Assembly: GCF_003367245.1 (NCBI RefSeq)
Contig: NZ_QRGR01000003.1
Location: 248,001-312,000 of the forward strand
Length of the DNA: 64,000 bases
Reading direction: 5' to 3'
From: Pontibacter diazotrophicus
Lineage (GTDB): Bacteria; Bacteroidota; Bacteroidia; Cytophagales; Hymenobacteraceae
The position numbers and the translations under genes are program-made. Shown here one piece after another: positions 29,165 to 39,299 of this stretch. The first letter of the stretch is position 1, and every line of letters starts with the position of its first letter. Under the pieces are notes generated by a model. The model searched no databases. It had not been told where the DNA came from and saw only the letters and a program-made list of their open reading frames with translations.

Positions 29165-30190
29165 TCACACAAGGTCTCTGAGGCGCTCGGCACTTGCTTC
29201 AGGAGTAATGTCGCGCTGCGGATCGCCCATCATCTCATAGCCTACCATAAACTTCTTAACAGAGGCCGAGCGAAGCAGCGGCGGAAAAAAGTGCATGTGC
29301 AGGTGCCAAGCTACATGCTCCTGCCCGTCCGTTGGACGTTGGTGTATGCCTGATGAGTATGGAAACGACACATTGAAGACTTTGTCATAGACCATCGTCA
29401 AGCGCTTGATAGCATCGGCGAAGGCATCTTTCTCTGCGTCTTTCATCTGGCCAATATGCTGCAAGTGGCGCTTGGGCAGGATCATGGTCTCGAAGGGCCA
29501 AACAGCCCAGAATGGCACCAGCGCCACAAAGTGCTCGTTTTGATAGACAATTCTTGTTTTCTCTTCCAACTCTATTGCCAGGTAATCCTGCAGGAGGCTG
29601 CGCTGGTGTTTTTCATAATATTCAGCCTGGTGCTGCGTCTCTTTGGCCGGGCCACCGGGGATGGAGCTCTGTGCCCAGATCTGGCCGTGGGGGTGCGGAT
29701 TGCTGCAGCCCATGGTTGCGCCTTTGTTCTCGAAAATCTGTACATGGTTGATAAAATCCAGCATGCCCAGTTCCTCATACTCCTGCTGCCATAGGTCCAC
29801 CACCTTCCGGATGTCTTCCACTTCCATATCAGGTAATGTGAGGTCGTGGCGGGGCGAAAAGCAGATTACCTTCGCTATGCCGCGCTCGCTTTCAGCCCGC
29901 AACAGCCCCCCTTTTGTAAAGGAGCCCGTGGGAGTAGTAGGCTGCAGCGCCCCGAAATCATTATCAAAGGCATAGGTGGTTTTGTAATCGGGATTATGCT
30001 CACCGCTGGCTCTTTCGTTGGTGGGGCACAGGTAGCACGAGGGGTCATATTCCAGGCGAGTCTCTCTGTTTACCTCTTCCTGCTGCCCCTGCCATGGCCG
30101 CTTTGCCCGGTGCGGGGATACAAGCACCCACTCGCCACTGAGCGGGTTATACCTACGGTGCGGATGTTCCGCTAAATCAAAAGATGACAT
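29165..30190 (-). CDS. galT: UDP-glucose--hexose-1-phosphate uridylyltransferase
   Basis: Second enzyme of the Leloir pathway: exchanges UMP between UDP-glucose and galactose-1-phosphate. 341 residues, the normal length. The active-site triad is visible as NPHPHGQ at 164-170, with the uridylylated His expected at H168. Metal-site cysteines C52 and C55 (CYLC) and the later HLHMHFFPP (about 294-302) match class I GalT. It starts 54 bp after galK on the same strand, so the pair is an operon. Its product feeds galactose into UDP-glucose and glucose-1-phosphate, linking galactose use to the glycan cluster. No galE or galM is in the window. Confidence 0.97.
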   Translation of the reverse strand: MSSFDLAEHPHRRYNPLSGEWVLVSPHRAKRPWQGQQEEVNRETRLEYDPSCYLCPTNERASGEHNPDYKTTYAFDNDFGALQPTTPTGSFTKGGLLRAESERGIAKVICFSPRHDLTLPDMEVEDIRKVVDLWQQEYEELGMLDFINHVQIFENKGATMGCSNPHPHGQIWAQSSIPGGPAKETQHQAEYYEKHQRSLLQDYLAIELEEKTRIVYQNEHFVALVPFWAVWPFETMILPKRHLQHIGQMKDAEKDAFADAIKRLTMVYDKVFNVSFPYSSGIHQRPTDGQEHVAWHLHMHFFPPLLRSASVKKFMVGYEMMGDPQRDITPEASAERLRDLV

Positions 30191-30244
30191 GTCTGCTTAT
30201 TTAAAGTAAAGCCGTAGGCGTCGCTATGGCTTTGTAAACAATTT

Positions 30245-31393
30245 TTACTTCGCACTGCTGCTACCGTCCACAATCTCTGCTATATACGTTTTAAGCTGCA
30301 CGTTGAACTGCTGCTGGTAGGCTTTCTCCATCTGCTGCACAGAATCCGTCAGGGCACCTACTTTTACAAGGTTAATGGTGCAGCCCCCGAAGCCGCCGCC
30401 CATCATACGGGCACCCAACACATCAGCAGATTGCCTTGCCTGGTTCACCAGGAAGTCAAGTTCCGGGCAGCTTACCTCATAATCGTGCTGCAGCCCGGCA
30501 TGCGAAGCGTACATTCTATCTCCGAAAGACTTCATATCGCCCTTTTCCAGGTCGGCGCAGGCTGCCTCTACCCTGTTGTTTTCACTTACAATGTAAGTGC
30601 AACGCTTGTATACCACCGGGTTAAACTCCTGCTGGTGCTGCGCCAGCATGTCCAGCTTCGCATCGCGCAGGCTTTGCACCTCCGGGTAGTACTGCTGCAG
30701 TATAGCAACACCCGCCTCGCACTCTTTCCTGCGCGTGTTATACTCGGAAGAAGCCAGCGAATGCTTCACCTGCGTGTCGCAAAGCACGATGCGGTAATCC
30801 TGCATGTCGAGGTTATAGAACTCGTACTCCAGCGAACGACAGTCGAGCTTGATGGCATGGTTATTTTTGCCGAACATGCTGGCGAACTGGTCCATGATGC
30901 CGCACATGACACCCGCATACTCGTGCTCCGCCTTCTGCGCCATCTTTACGAGGGTGAACTTATCAATGCCAAAGCCAAAGACTTCGTTTAAGCCAAAGGC
31001 TATACCGCACTCTACAGCAGCCGAAGAAGAAAGTCCAGCCCCGATGGGTACGTTACCGCCAAACACCAGGTCGAAACCCTTTACCTCATAGTTTGCCTTC
31101 TGCAACTGGGCAATTACACCCAGCAGGTAATTGGCCCAACTGATGTCAGAAGGCTGCACATTAGCCAGATTAAACTCAGCACTCTCGCCTAAATTGAAGG
31201 AGTGTACCCGGAAGGTATCCGTATCATTCGGCGCCAGAGCAAAGAAAATTTCTTTATTAATAGCCGCTGGCAGCACAAAGCCATTGTTATAGTCGGTGTG
31301 CTCGCCAATAAGGTTCACCCGCCCCGGCGATCGGAAAACAGTTGGATCCTGGTTATATAGCTCTTTGAACTTTTGCGTAATCTCGTTTAACAT
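30245..31393 (-). CDS. galK: Galactokinase
   Basis: Phosphorylates alpha-D-galactose at C1 with ATP. The 382-residue GHMP kinase shows the galactokinase signature GRVNLIGEHTDYN at 24-36, the ATP-binding GAGLSSSAAVE at about 117-127, and the third GHMP motif GGGFGGCTINLV near 345. Catalytic Asp is expected in CGIMDQFAS (about 167). It is first of the galK-galT pair. A TAGCTTTA element about 75 bp upstream resembles the -7 consensus with one mismatch, suggesting its own promoter after the 247-bp gap from the amylase gene. Confidence 0.97.
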   Translation of the reverse strand: MLNEITQKFKELYNQDPTVFRSPGRVNLIGEHTDYNNGFVLPAAINKEIFFALAPNDTDTFRVHSFNLGESAEFNLANVQPSDISWANYLLGVIAQLQKANYEVKGFDLVFGGNVPIGAGLSSSAAVECGIAFGLNEVFGFGIDKFTLVKMAQKAEHEYAGVMCGIMDQFASMFGKNNHAIKLDCRSLEYEFYNLDMQDYRIVLCDTQVKHSLASSEYNTRRKECEAGVAILQQYYPEVQSLRDAKLDMLAQHQQEFNPVVYKRCTYIVSENNRVEAACADLEKGDMKSFGDRMYASHAGLQHDYEVSCPELDFLVNQARQSADVLGARMMGGGFGGCTINLVKVGALTDSVQQMEKAYQQQFNVQLKTYIAEIVDGSSSAK

Positions 31394-31640
31394 TTTCCTG
31401 TTGCTTTACTCCAGGGCTTAAATAGCCCGGGTTCTTTATTTTGAATATCTGATAAAGCTAATAAAAATACTGTATTAGGGCTTACGAAAATAAGGCGGAT
31501 TGATCTTCATCTCCCATAATAAAGAGCTGCCTTCAATCCCTGTCAGCCTGGAAGGATCTTGTAAGCTATCCTCAGATAATTCGCAGGACTCTTCCAGCAT
31601 GACAGAGTTGAGAAGCTGATTTTATTTGACGAAGCAGATG

Positions 31641-33251
31641 CTACTCTTCTAAAACCACGGTACTGTAAGGCGCCAACCTCAGCATGTTAGTTTCTCTTGT
31701 TTGGGCTTTGTTTTGAAAGCGTACATCGTCATAAGCTGTCAGGTTATCAGGCAGGTTAACAGTTACCTCCTGGCCAGAAAGGTTATGCAGCACCAGCAGC
31801 GACTCGTCTTCATACTGTCTTATAAAAGCACTTACTTCCTGCGTCCCCAGATTCAGCGGCTCCAGTTCCCCATAGGTCAGGGCTTTGCTGTTGTTTCTGA
31901 GTTCGATGAAGGTTTTGTAGTGGTTTAAGATAGAGTTCTCGTTTTCCATTTGTATGGCAGCCGGGGTAACCGTTTGCTCTGTGCTGTATTGCGGTACCAC
32001 CCAGGTGGCACGGCAATCGTCGGCTTCTTTGTTATCCCAGATAAAAGGTTCCCGGATTAGCTCGTCAGGTTTTTTGCCTCTCATACCTATTTCTTCTCCA
32101 TAGTACATGTATGGAGAGCCTGGTAGTGTGAACAGAAGCGCTGCAGCCATTTTAGCTTTGTTGACATCCCCGTTCACTTCGCTCATGATACGGTTCTGGT
32201 CATGGTTCGTCAGGAAAGTGGCATCCACAAAATCAGGATTAACCGTTTTGTAAAAGTCCCTTATCTTTTTGTGGTTCTCGACAAGCACGCCCGCATCTTC
32301 TTTGTTCACAGCCTCGGTGATGGCGTAGCCCATATCAAAGTTGAACAAGGCTGGCAGTCCTTTCATGTAAGGGGCCACCACGTCAGCCTCTGCCCATACC
32401 TCCCCAACCAGGTACACGTCTTCTTTTGCTTTCCGCATTTCGTTCCGGAAATCCACCCAGAACTGGTGGTTGTCTTCGGGTCTGTCGTCCGGGAAAATAT
32501 GACGGGCCGCATCCAAACGGAAGCCATCTACTCCCACCTCAGAAAGCCAGAACCGGCCAATTTTATATACTTCTTCGCGCAGCTCGGGGCTATCAAAATT
32601 CAGATCGGGCATGCCCCCATAGAAATAGCCGTAGTAAAGGGAGTCGCTGCCAGGCACCTGATGCCACCGATTCACATTATCAGAATCTCCGGCCAGAATC
32701 TTGCCTTCTTTCTGTGTCTGCGGGTCATCTTTATGCGCCCACACATAATAGTCTCTGTAAGGGCTATCCGGATTCCGCACGGCTTCCTGAAACCAGGGGT
32801 GATCGCTGCCGGAGTGGTTCACCACCAGGTCCATCACCACATGAATGCCCCGCTCGTGTGCCTCCTCCAGAAACTGCTTAAAATCCTCCAGTGTACCGTA
32901 GTCTGGGTGGATGTCGTAATAATCGGTTACGTTGTACTTATGGTAAGAAGGAGACGGGTTTATGGGCATCAGCCAGATACCCTCCACGCCCAGGTCCTGG
33001 AGGTAGTCCAGCTTGGAGGTCATGCCCTTGATGTCTCCTATACCATCATCATTCGAGTCGCAGAAGGATTGCACGAAGATCTCATAGGTTACCCCTCTCG
33101 GCCACTTGCTAGCTTTTTCCTGTTCGGCTACCTGGGTTTGCTGCGCAGTGGCAACCGCTTCTGCCTGGTTTGTTTTCTCAGCAGTACTACAAGCTGTGCC
33201 AAAGGCAATAGAAGCCGCCAGCGCAAAATGTAAAAATTTAGTTTTTCTCAT
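31641..33251 (-). CDS. GH13 alpha-amylase-family lipoprotein
   Basis: 536 residues, exported as a lipoprotein (lipobox FGTAC, Cys21) after which a Gln/Ala/Glu-rich linker leads to the (beta/alpha)8 barrel. All four GH13 regions are present: DLVVNH (141-146), GFRLDAARH with nucleophile D247, GEVW with acid/base E284, and TNHD with D351. A small C-terminal beta domain (about 445-536) follows. Family members hydrolyse or transfer alpha-1,4 (or 1,6) glucosidic bonds. It resembles neopullulanase/amylase-type SusG- or SusA-like enzymes, and the lipid anchor places it at a membrane, possibly the surface. Position upstream of galK and downstream of two other hydrolases supports alpha-glucan use. Confidence 0.95.
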   Translation of the reverse strand: MRKTKFLHFALAASIAFGTACSTAEKTNQAEAVATAQQTQVAEQEKASKWPRGVTYEIFVQSFCDSNDDGIGDIKGMTSKLDYLQDLGVEGIWLMPINPSPSYHKYNVTDYYDIHPDYGTLEDFKQFLEEAHERGIHVVMDLVVNHSGSDHPWFQEAVRNPDSPYRDYYVWAHKDDPQTQKEGKILAGDSDNVNRWHQVPGSDSLYYGYFYGGMPDLNFDSPELREEVYKIGRFWLSEVGVDGFRLDAARHIFPDDRPEDNHQFWVDFRNEMRKAKEDVYLVGEVWAEADVVAPYMKGLPALFNFDMGYAITEAVNKEDAGVLVENHKKIRDFYKTVNPDFVDATFLTNHDQNRIMSEVNGDVNKAKMAAALLFTLPGSPYMYYGEEIGMRGKKPDELIREPFIWDNKEADDCRATWVVPQYSTEQTVTPAAIQMENENSILNHYKTFIELRNNSKALTYGELEPLNLGTQEVSAFIRQYEDESLLVLHNLSGQEVTVNLPDNLTAYDDVRFQNKAQTRETNMLRLAPYSTVVLEE

Positions 33252-33386
33252 CGTGTTTCTATCTGATTAAGATTAGAGTATCATACATCGTTATATGGCT
33301 ATTTTTAAGCTACAGTCTACTCTACTGCTCAAGTATAAATTGTGGTGGTGTACTTTATAGCCAGCTACTAATGGCAGCTTTCTTGT

Positions 33387-35981
33387 TTACTGCCCTGACT
33401 TTTCGAGCCACACGCCTTCCACCTCAAAACTAAATGGTTTTCCTTTTTCTGCCGGAGACAAGCCCTCCCCAACTGTAATTTCAAATTTCTCTGCCTGGTT
33501 CAGGTTAAAAGGCTCCACTTTGCCTGGTTTAAACCAGAACGGGTGAAAACCAGGGTATGGCCTCGGCAACAACATAAAGGAGGACGACTGTAGGGTATTC
33601 AGCGGCACCTCAATTTCTCTGAAGGTATTGTCTAAGGTAATATTAGCAGCATACGCCGAAGCATCATCTGTGATAAGTGAAACTTTTGCCTGCACCGGCT
33701 CCGGATTTGTGGTGCGGGCTCTGATCACCAGTCTATCAAACGTGGGTAGCTCCCCCTGTCGGCCTTTTACTTTATCACCAAAGTAGAACTGCATGCCCAT
33801 CACACCTTCGCCTGTAAGTTCTTTAGCCGCTAAACGCAGGATCAGCTGGCCCGACTCTTCTCCGGTTAAATACTGCCGTTCGTCCGGGCGCCATAGGTTA
33901 GGGTATACAAAAATGTTCTGGTCCTGCGTCGGGTTAAACAGCTCCAGCGCCCCGTTTTCGGATGCCACATAGGTTTGCCAGGTGTCGTCCTCCACATAGT
34001 CCCATGCCCACGGATTTCCTTTGTGGCCTCTCGGGAAAGTAACGAACCCGCCCTCCTTCGTCTCCACTATAATGCGGTACCGGATCAGTCCTGGCGTAGC
34101 CATGTCTGCAGGTAAGTTAGCCTGATAGGTATAGGGCATTGCCTGCTGCATCGGCACTGTTTTCCAGGCACCTGATAAACTGTTTGCAGCAAGGCTAACT
34201 TTCGCAGCCGTATCAATGCCAACTATTTTTGCCTCGATGGTAAAAGGATTACCGGCAGACACCTCACTTTTAGGCTCATGCGACACATACACCTCATTCG
34301 TAAGTGGCAAAGGCGCAAGGAATTCATTCAGGCCAATAGCCCCCAAGGCACCGTGCTTTACATTCCGGACGCTTTTCCCGCGTCTGGTCAACAGGTACGT
34401 TCCGGGCCGGATCTGAAAGCTGCTGTTGTTTGCGGTAGTGGTATAGGTGTTTCCTGGGTTCTGCCCTTTAATGCTGAAGTCAGCACCCAAATCGGGCAGG
34501 CTGATTTCCATGGGGTGTTCCTGCCACTGGATACGGGTGACGATTTTTTGTGGAGATGCTTTTGCAAACGGATCGCGCACATGAATGGCATCCGGCATTA
34601 CCTCCAGGCGCCACACGCCATTCTCGAGCTTGTCTATGAAGTAAGCCCCTGTGCCCTTGTACTCTACCACAGGCGAGGAGCCCACTCCGGCAATTTGGGT
34701 TAGTCTGGAGACGCTGGCAGGCTTTGTGCGGGTGGTGTTGGAGTAATAGAACTTCTGCGGTGCGTTCATCTCGCTCAGGTTTTCTTTGTAGCTCACCCGG
34801 AAAACATCAAACACGGTGTCTAACGGGTAGGTACCGTAATTCTTCAGCCTCGGTAGTTTATGAAACGCTTCCGAAGCAATCATGTAGCTTACTGCCTTAG
34901 AAGGAGTGTAGGCAAGGTTGAGGTAGTGCGTCTGGTATTCGGTGTTGCCATAGGCTGTCGCCAGCGGATCATAGGCGAACTGGGTGGCCCACTGGAAACC
35001 GGCTCCACGGAAACTACGTGCCATAGCCGGGTACATGATTGGCTGCAGGATATCACCGGCATCAAACTCATACACCATACGCGCTTTGCTCGCATATTCC
35101 GGTATGGTGTCGAACGGGATCCGGTACTGGTCTACATGTGGCAGGTAATTACCTTTCAGGGTGCGGTTAGCCACAAGACCGGTCGGGTACCACTGGAAGC
35201 TCACCCCGTCAATATTTGCCTTTGCCACCGCATCGGCATAGGTAGGTGATTCGCTGATGTTATAGAAAATGGGCTTGGTCCAGCCGGTGCCGCGCACAGC
35301 AGCCGCCATCCGGTTTACAAACTCAGTTGCCCGTGCCTTCGGACCGGAGTGATGCGGCTCGTTGTTAATCTCCATGGCGATGATGTCCGGATCGTCCTGG
35401 TAAGTGAGTTTGGTATAAGGGTTGACGTGCTGGAAGAACTGCTGCAGGTATTTCTCCTGGGCCAGAAAGGCTTCCTCTTCAGTTACTGCCTGGCGCTTGT
35501 TATAAATACTGGAGAATCCCGCTGTCTTCACGTCCGGTTCCGGATAGCCGGAGCCCCAGTAAGCGATGGGCGTCACCAGGATTTTGATGTTGCGCTCCTT
35601 CAGTTTGGCGATTAGGTAATCGAACAGCCGCAGGTGCTCATTCTCCAGCAGGTTTCCCACCGAATCCGTAATCTCTGTGTCCCATACATGCACCCGGAAA
35701 GCATCCAGCCCCATGCGTGCGAAGTGGTACACGTCCTGGTCAATTGCTTTCTCCAGGTCAGCATTCAGGGCTTTGTGTGATCGGTAGCCGTAAGCGAAAG
35801 GCACTGTGTAATTAACACCAAAAAAGTTAGCTTCTTTGTTTCCTTTCTGCCAGCGCAACACACCTTGCTTGTCTACATATACGCCCTCCCTGTTCTGGCT
35901 GAAAGTTTCTGTGTTAGCCGTTAGCAGCAGCGTAAAAAGCAAAAGGAGTTTCATGCTGCACCAATGTGTTTTTTTCATCAT
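33387..35981 (-). CDS. Secreted GH5-like (clan A) glycoside hydrolase, multidomain
   Basis: 864 residues with a signal peptide (cleavage near residue 29, TFSQ). The catalytic TIM barrel (about 45-385) shows clan-A features: RVHVW, acid/base E208 in MEINNEP, and nucleophile candidate E305 in MVYEFDAGD. The mid region (about 430-530) is an unassigned beta-rich segment. After it come an immunoglobulin-like domain (about 560-660) and a C-terminal CBM11/galactose-binding-like sandwich (about 690-860). GH5 enzymes usually cut beta-linked glucans or mannans, which contrasts with the alpha-amylases on both sides. Its substrate is therefore open. No lipobox or T9SS domain is seen, so a periplasmic location is most likely. 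Adjacent start codons at 35981 and 35978 are equivalent. Confidence 0.83.
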   Translation of the reverse strand: MMKKTHWCSMKLLLLFTLLLTANTETFSQNREGVYVDKQGVLRWQKGNKEANFFGVNYTVPFAYGYRSHKALNADLEKAIDQDVYHFARMGLDAFRVHVWDTEITDSVGNLLENEHLRLFDYLIAKLKERNIKILVTPIAYWGSGYPEPDVKTAGFSSIYNKRQAVTEEEAFLAQEKYLQQFFQHVNPYTKLTYQDDPDIIAMEINNEPHHSGPKARATEFVNRMAAAVRGTGWTKPIFYNISESPTYADAVAKANIDGVSFQWYPTGLVANRTLKGNYLPHVDQYRIPFDTIPEYASKARMVYEFDAGDILQPIMYPAMARSFRGAGFQWATQFAYDPLATAYGNTEYQTHYLNLAYTPSKAVSYMIASEAFHKLPRLKNYGTYPLDTVFDVFRVSYKENLSEMNAPQKFYYSNTTRTKPASVSRLTQIAGVGSSPVVEYKGTGAYFIDKLENGVWRLEVMPDAIHVRDPFAKASPQKIVTRIQWQEHPMEISLPDLGADFSIKGQNPGNTYTTTANNSSFQIRPGTYLLTRRGKSVRNVKHGALGAIGLNEFLAPLPLTNEVYVSHEPKSEVSAGNPFTIEAKIVGIDTAAKVSLAANSLSGAWKTVPMQQAMPYTYQANLPADMATPGLIRYRIIVETKEGGFVTFPRGHKGNPWAWDYVEDDTWQTYVASENGALELFNPTQDQNIFVYPNLWRPDERQYLTGEESGQLILRLAAKELTGEGVMGMQFYFGDKVKGRQGELPTFDRLVIRARTTNPEPVQAKVSLITDDASAYAANITLDNTFREIEVPLNTLQSSSFMLLPRPYPGFHPFWFKPGKVEPFNLNQAEKFEITVGEGLSPAEKGKPFSFEVEGVWLEKSGQ

Positions 35982-36017
35982 TTTAATTTATCCATTCATT
36001 TGCCAATAGAAAGAAGA

Positions 36018-36095
36018 ACCCACCCCTGCCCCTCCGAGGAGGGGATTGAGTTTATTTTTGCAGAAATTCCCCTCCTCGGAGGGGCAGGGGTGGGT
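36018..36095. repeat. GC-rich inverted repeat, intact copy
   Basis: Perfect 28-bp inverted repeat (36018-36045 and 36068-36095) with a 22-base loop. The arm core is CACCCCTGCCCCTCC followed by GAGGAGGGG. It lies between the GH5-like gene and the T9SS amylase. A second, partly decayed copy is at 63745-63822. Similar CCCCTCC-rich hairpins are dispersed in many Bacteroidota genomes (recollection, not a search). Confidence 0.85.
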
Positions 36096-36140
36096 ACAAG
36101 AACTTTCCTTATTTAAAACTGATTCTAAAGCAAAAGCAGG

Positions 36141-38969
36141 CTACTGTCTGAGTTTGACGAGCTTTCTGGTGCTTTTCTGCCCACCTTGCTCTACCTGCAA
36201 GTAATATAGGCCCCCTGCTAAATTCTGAAGGTTTAGTTCCTGCTGCAGTGTTTGCTGCCCCTTCTGCGCCTTAACCGTTCTAAGTATGCGCCCCGTCACG
36301 TCCACTACCTGCAGCGATACAGCACCACGGTAGCTGTTGTTCAGCTCAATAACCGTAGCGGCCTCAATGGGATTTGGATATACCACCAGCGAGCGGGCAT
36401 CGGCTAACTGTTCCTCGGCATCCAGCACCACCTGCTGCCATGGCAGCAGATTTGCCGGCGGAGCAGGCAAGGGCTCCGTTGTGAGTAGCCTGAACTCCCC
36501 TGGCTGCAGCGCAATGGTTTCAGCGGTGTTCGTCACATTTACCTCCTCTCCGGTAAAGTAGTCGTACCAGGTGCCGGCAGACGGGAAGTTTGCCACAGGT
36601 GCCAGCGGCTGAACGTCAAAGTTGCCAATCAGGAAAACCGTCATATCCTCGCCATCTAGGGTGATGCGCTTGACCATATCGTCTAAATCCAGGGTAAAGT
36701 CATCGGTTGCAAAGGCAGGCACTGTTGTTTTCAGCTTAATAAGTTCTGCGTACACGTTGAACAGTTTCTGACGCTCCGGATCATCCTGGTACTCCCAGCG
36801 GATCGGCTTCGCACCTGTTCTCCCATTCTCTTCAATAGACACGTCGTATCCTAACTCGCCAAACTGCCACATCATTTTCGGCCCTGGCACAGTAAGGCTA
36901 AAAGCCGCCGCTAGTTTGGCACGGTTCAGTGCAGTAGTGAGGTTTCGAATATTATAACTGCCGGCAGAGCGGCCGTTTTGCAGTAAATCATACATCAGCC
37001 GCTCTTCGTCATGGCTTTCAATATAACCCACCACGTGCGGCACCTCCCAGCCCCGTTCCTGGTAAGATATCCACTCCAGGTTTGCATTGTTTCCCTTGGC
37101 AGCCTCACGGTAGTCGTGGTTCAGGTTTCCCCAGAAAAGCATGCCGTACGCTGCCAGCTCTTTTTCCTCCTGATTTACAGCAAAATGCTCCAGAATGACA
37201 TAGGCAGACTGGTTCACCCCCCGGATGTGGTCGTAAATATCCTTCCAAATGGCCACCCGGCTGGCATCGTAGGCGCTCCAGGCATCCACGTTGTTTCCGG
37301 TGTTGTTCTGGGTGAAGCCCTTTGATAAGTCGAAACGGTAGCCATCGATTTTATACTCCTCAAGCCAATAGCGGGTAACACGCTCCACAAACTCCTGCGT
37401 CGCCTCACTTTCATGGTTGAAATCGAAGAACACGCTGAAGGGGTGTGTTGCCTCCTGGTTAAAGAAAGGATTGTTGGCGGCCGGTCTGTTTTGAGCTTCA
37501 TCCCAATACAGGCGCACATAAGGGTTTTCATAATCTGCCTGGTTTAACACAATGTCCAGGATAACGGCAATGCCGGCTTTGTGGCACTCGTCGATAAAGG
37601 CCTTCAGGTCTTCCTCTGTGCCATAGGCTTTATCCGGGGCAAAAAAGAAGGTGGGATTGTAGCCCCAGGAGTCGTTGCCGCTAAACTCCATGACAGGCAT
37701 CAGCTCAATCGCATTAATATTCAGGCTTTTCAGGTATGAGAGCGTATCGGCAAGGGTTTTATAGTTGCGGGTGGCGACAAAATCACGCACCAGCATTTCG
37801 TATATCACCAGGCGCTCCACATCCGGGCGCTCAAAATTCTCTACCTGCCAGTTATACTCCTGCTGGTTTGTCTGCAGTACCGAAACGATTCCCTCGGCGC
37901 GGGTCGGGTGCGGCTTCAGATCAGGATAGTTGGCATCGGTGAGGTATGGGTCATGGATGGGGTCCAGTATCTTTTCTGCATACGGATCGGCCACCGCTAT
38001 CTCACCATCTACCAGGTACTGGAAAGCGACTTCTTCACCAGCTGGCAGATCTGTCAAATGGAGCCAGTACTGGTCTCCATCTGGCGTTCTGTTCATGAGG
38101 TAGTCTTCTGAAGGCAGCCAGTTGTTAAACTCCCCTATCACATATACAAACTCCTTTTCAGGGGCAAACAGCGTTAGCACCACTTCCTCTGCATTGATAT
38201 AGGTAATACCGTCCTGCACGCCCGCCGGAAGCGCCGCCACTACCGGAGCAGGCTCCACGATAAAGTAAAAGGTATCACTGGCTGTTTCCGTGGCGGTTGC
38301 AGCTTCCAAAACAACCCTGCGGCGTTTGCCTGCCTGTGTACCGGTGTTGAGGGTATAGCTTAATTGCTCCTCGTTTGTAGCCGTAGCCACTATGGTGTTG
38401 TCGAGTTTCAGCGTGAGGTTTGCCTGTGCGGATGCGGCAGCCTGTACTGGAATGGCTGTGCTGGCCTGTGTGAAGAGAAGCTCCTGCGTTGGGGCGATGA
38501 AGGCTGCTGTCAGCTCGGCAGGATAGATGGTTACGTACAGGTCTTCTGTCTGTGCGGTACCGTTTCCATTCTTCAGTAGCAGCCCTAACCGGCGAATCGT
38601 CACATCGTCGGGCACGTTAAAGTACTCACGGGGTACCATTGTTATTTGCCAGCGGTCATCGCCCAGGTAAGTCATTCTGCCCGGTTCAAAAGGCTGCTCC
38701 CAGTTTGTCTGGCCAGTAGGCACATATTCAAAGGCATTGCCTGTTTCTGTGGTTCCTGCCCCGGCCCAAAGGTAAATGTCGCTGGTTTTACCTAACAATC
38801 CCGCTGCCCGCGCATCTGACGCTTCGGAGACATCGAAGGTCAGTGTTACCTCCTCATTTGCCGTCGGAAAAGTGGGGGACGTGGTAACCACCTGCCCTGC
38901 AGCCTGCAGGCAGAAGCAGAAAAACAAAAGCAGAAAGGTAAAGTTTCTTCTGGTCGTAAAAAGGTGCAT
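36141..38969 (-). CDS. Secreted multidomain GH13 alpha-amylase with T9SS sorting domain
   Basis: 942 residues. Signal peptide to about residue 26; an N-terminal beta-sandwich (about 27-150); a linker/Ig-like module (about 155-240); a CBM48-like domain (about 255-345, FVYVIGEFNNWLPSED); then the GH13 barrel. Catalytic regions: DIVLNQ (472-477), YRFDLSKG with nucleophile D547, ILEHF with acid/base E594, SHDEE with D654. The C-terminal 80 residues (VVYPNP, then GGLYYLQVEQGGQKSTRKLVK) are a Por-type sorting domain, so the enzyme is exported by the type IX system and probably released or surface-attached. It resembles pullulanase/alpha-amylase types. It is the most upstream hydrolase gene of the cluster and should start polymer breakdown outside the cell. 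Confidence 0.95.
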   Translation of the reverse strand: MHLFTTRRNFTFLLLFFCFCLQAAGQVVTTSPTFPTANEEVTLTFDVSEASDARAAGLLGKTSDIYLWAGAGTTETGNAFEYVPTGQTNWEQPFEPGRMTYLGDDRWQITMVPREYFNVPDDVTIRRLGLLLKNGNGTAQTEDLYVTIYPAELTAAFIAPTQELLFTQASTAIPVQAAASAQANLTLKLDNTIVATATNEEQLSYTLNTGTQAGKRRRVVLEAATATETASDTFYFIVEPAPVVAALPAGVQDGITYINAEEVVLTLFAPEKEFVYVIGEFNNWLPSEDYLMNRTPDGDQYWLHLTDLPAGEEVAFQYLVDGEIAVADPYAEKILDPIHDPYLTDANYPDLKPHPTRAEGIVSVLQTNQQEYNWQVENFERPDVERLVIYEMLVRDFVATRNYKTLADTLSYLKSLNINAIELMPVMEFSGNDSWGYNPTFFFAPDKAYGTEEDLKAFIDECHKAGIAVILDIVLNQADYENPYVRLYWDEAQNRPAANNPFFNQEATHPFSVFFDFNHESEATQEFVERVTRYWLEEYKIDGYRFDLSKGFTQNNTGNNVDAWSAYDASRVAIWKDIYDHIRGVNQSAYVILEHFAVNQEEKELAAYGMLFWGNLNHDYREAAKGNNANLEWISYQERGWEVPHVVGYIESHDEERLMYDLLQNGRSAGSYNIRNLTTALNRAKLAAAFSLTVPGPKMMWQFGELGYDVSIEENGRTGAKPIRWEYQDDPERQKLFNVYAELIKLKTTVPAFATDDFTLDLDDMVKRITLDGEDMTVFLIGNFDVQPLAPVANFPSAGTWYDYFTGEEVNVTNTAETIALQPGEFRLLTTEPLPAPPANLLPWQQVVLDAEEQLADARSLVVYPNPIEAATVIELNNSYRGAVSLQVVDVTGRILRTVKAQKGQQTLQQELNLQNLAGGLYYLQVEQGGQKSTRKLVKLRQ

Positions 38970-39299
38970 AGGCTTGTAAGTAAGAAAAGCTACATTAAAA
39001 TTCAGTTTAAGAACAGGCTCTTTTCAACCTCTCTGTCCGGCCTCTGCTACACAAACGCAACCGGATTACCTGCAGAAAAGTCATCAAAAAACATTATTCT
39101 ATTAAATGGAATAGCCTGCTGTAGCTTATAATATCCCTCTAGCTCCAATTTTTTTATTGATAAGCGAAGAACTGGCTGATTTAGTAGCTGAAATCTACGA
39201 AGTGCCATGCATAAGCGGGGAATGGATACCTCGACAGCGGAAAAAAAAACGCCACACTGCCAGCCCCGTATAAACGGGATATTTAAACCTGAAGAAACA

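Noticed and set aside
32202..33233. A 343-codon open frame antisense to the GH13 lipoprotein gene
   Set aside because: Length alone is misleading here. The translated sequence has no domain, is rich in His/Val/Arg, and the opposite strand has a complete GH13 enzyme with all catalytic motifs.
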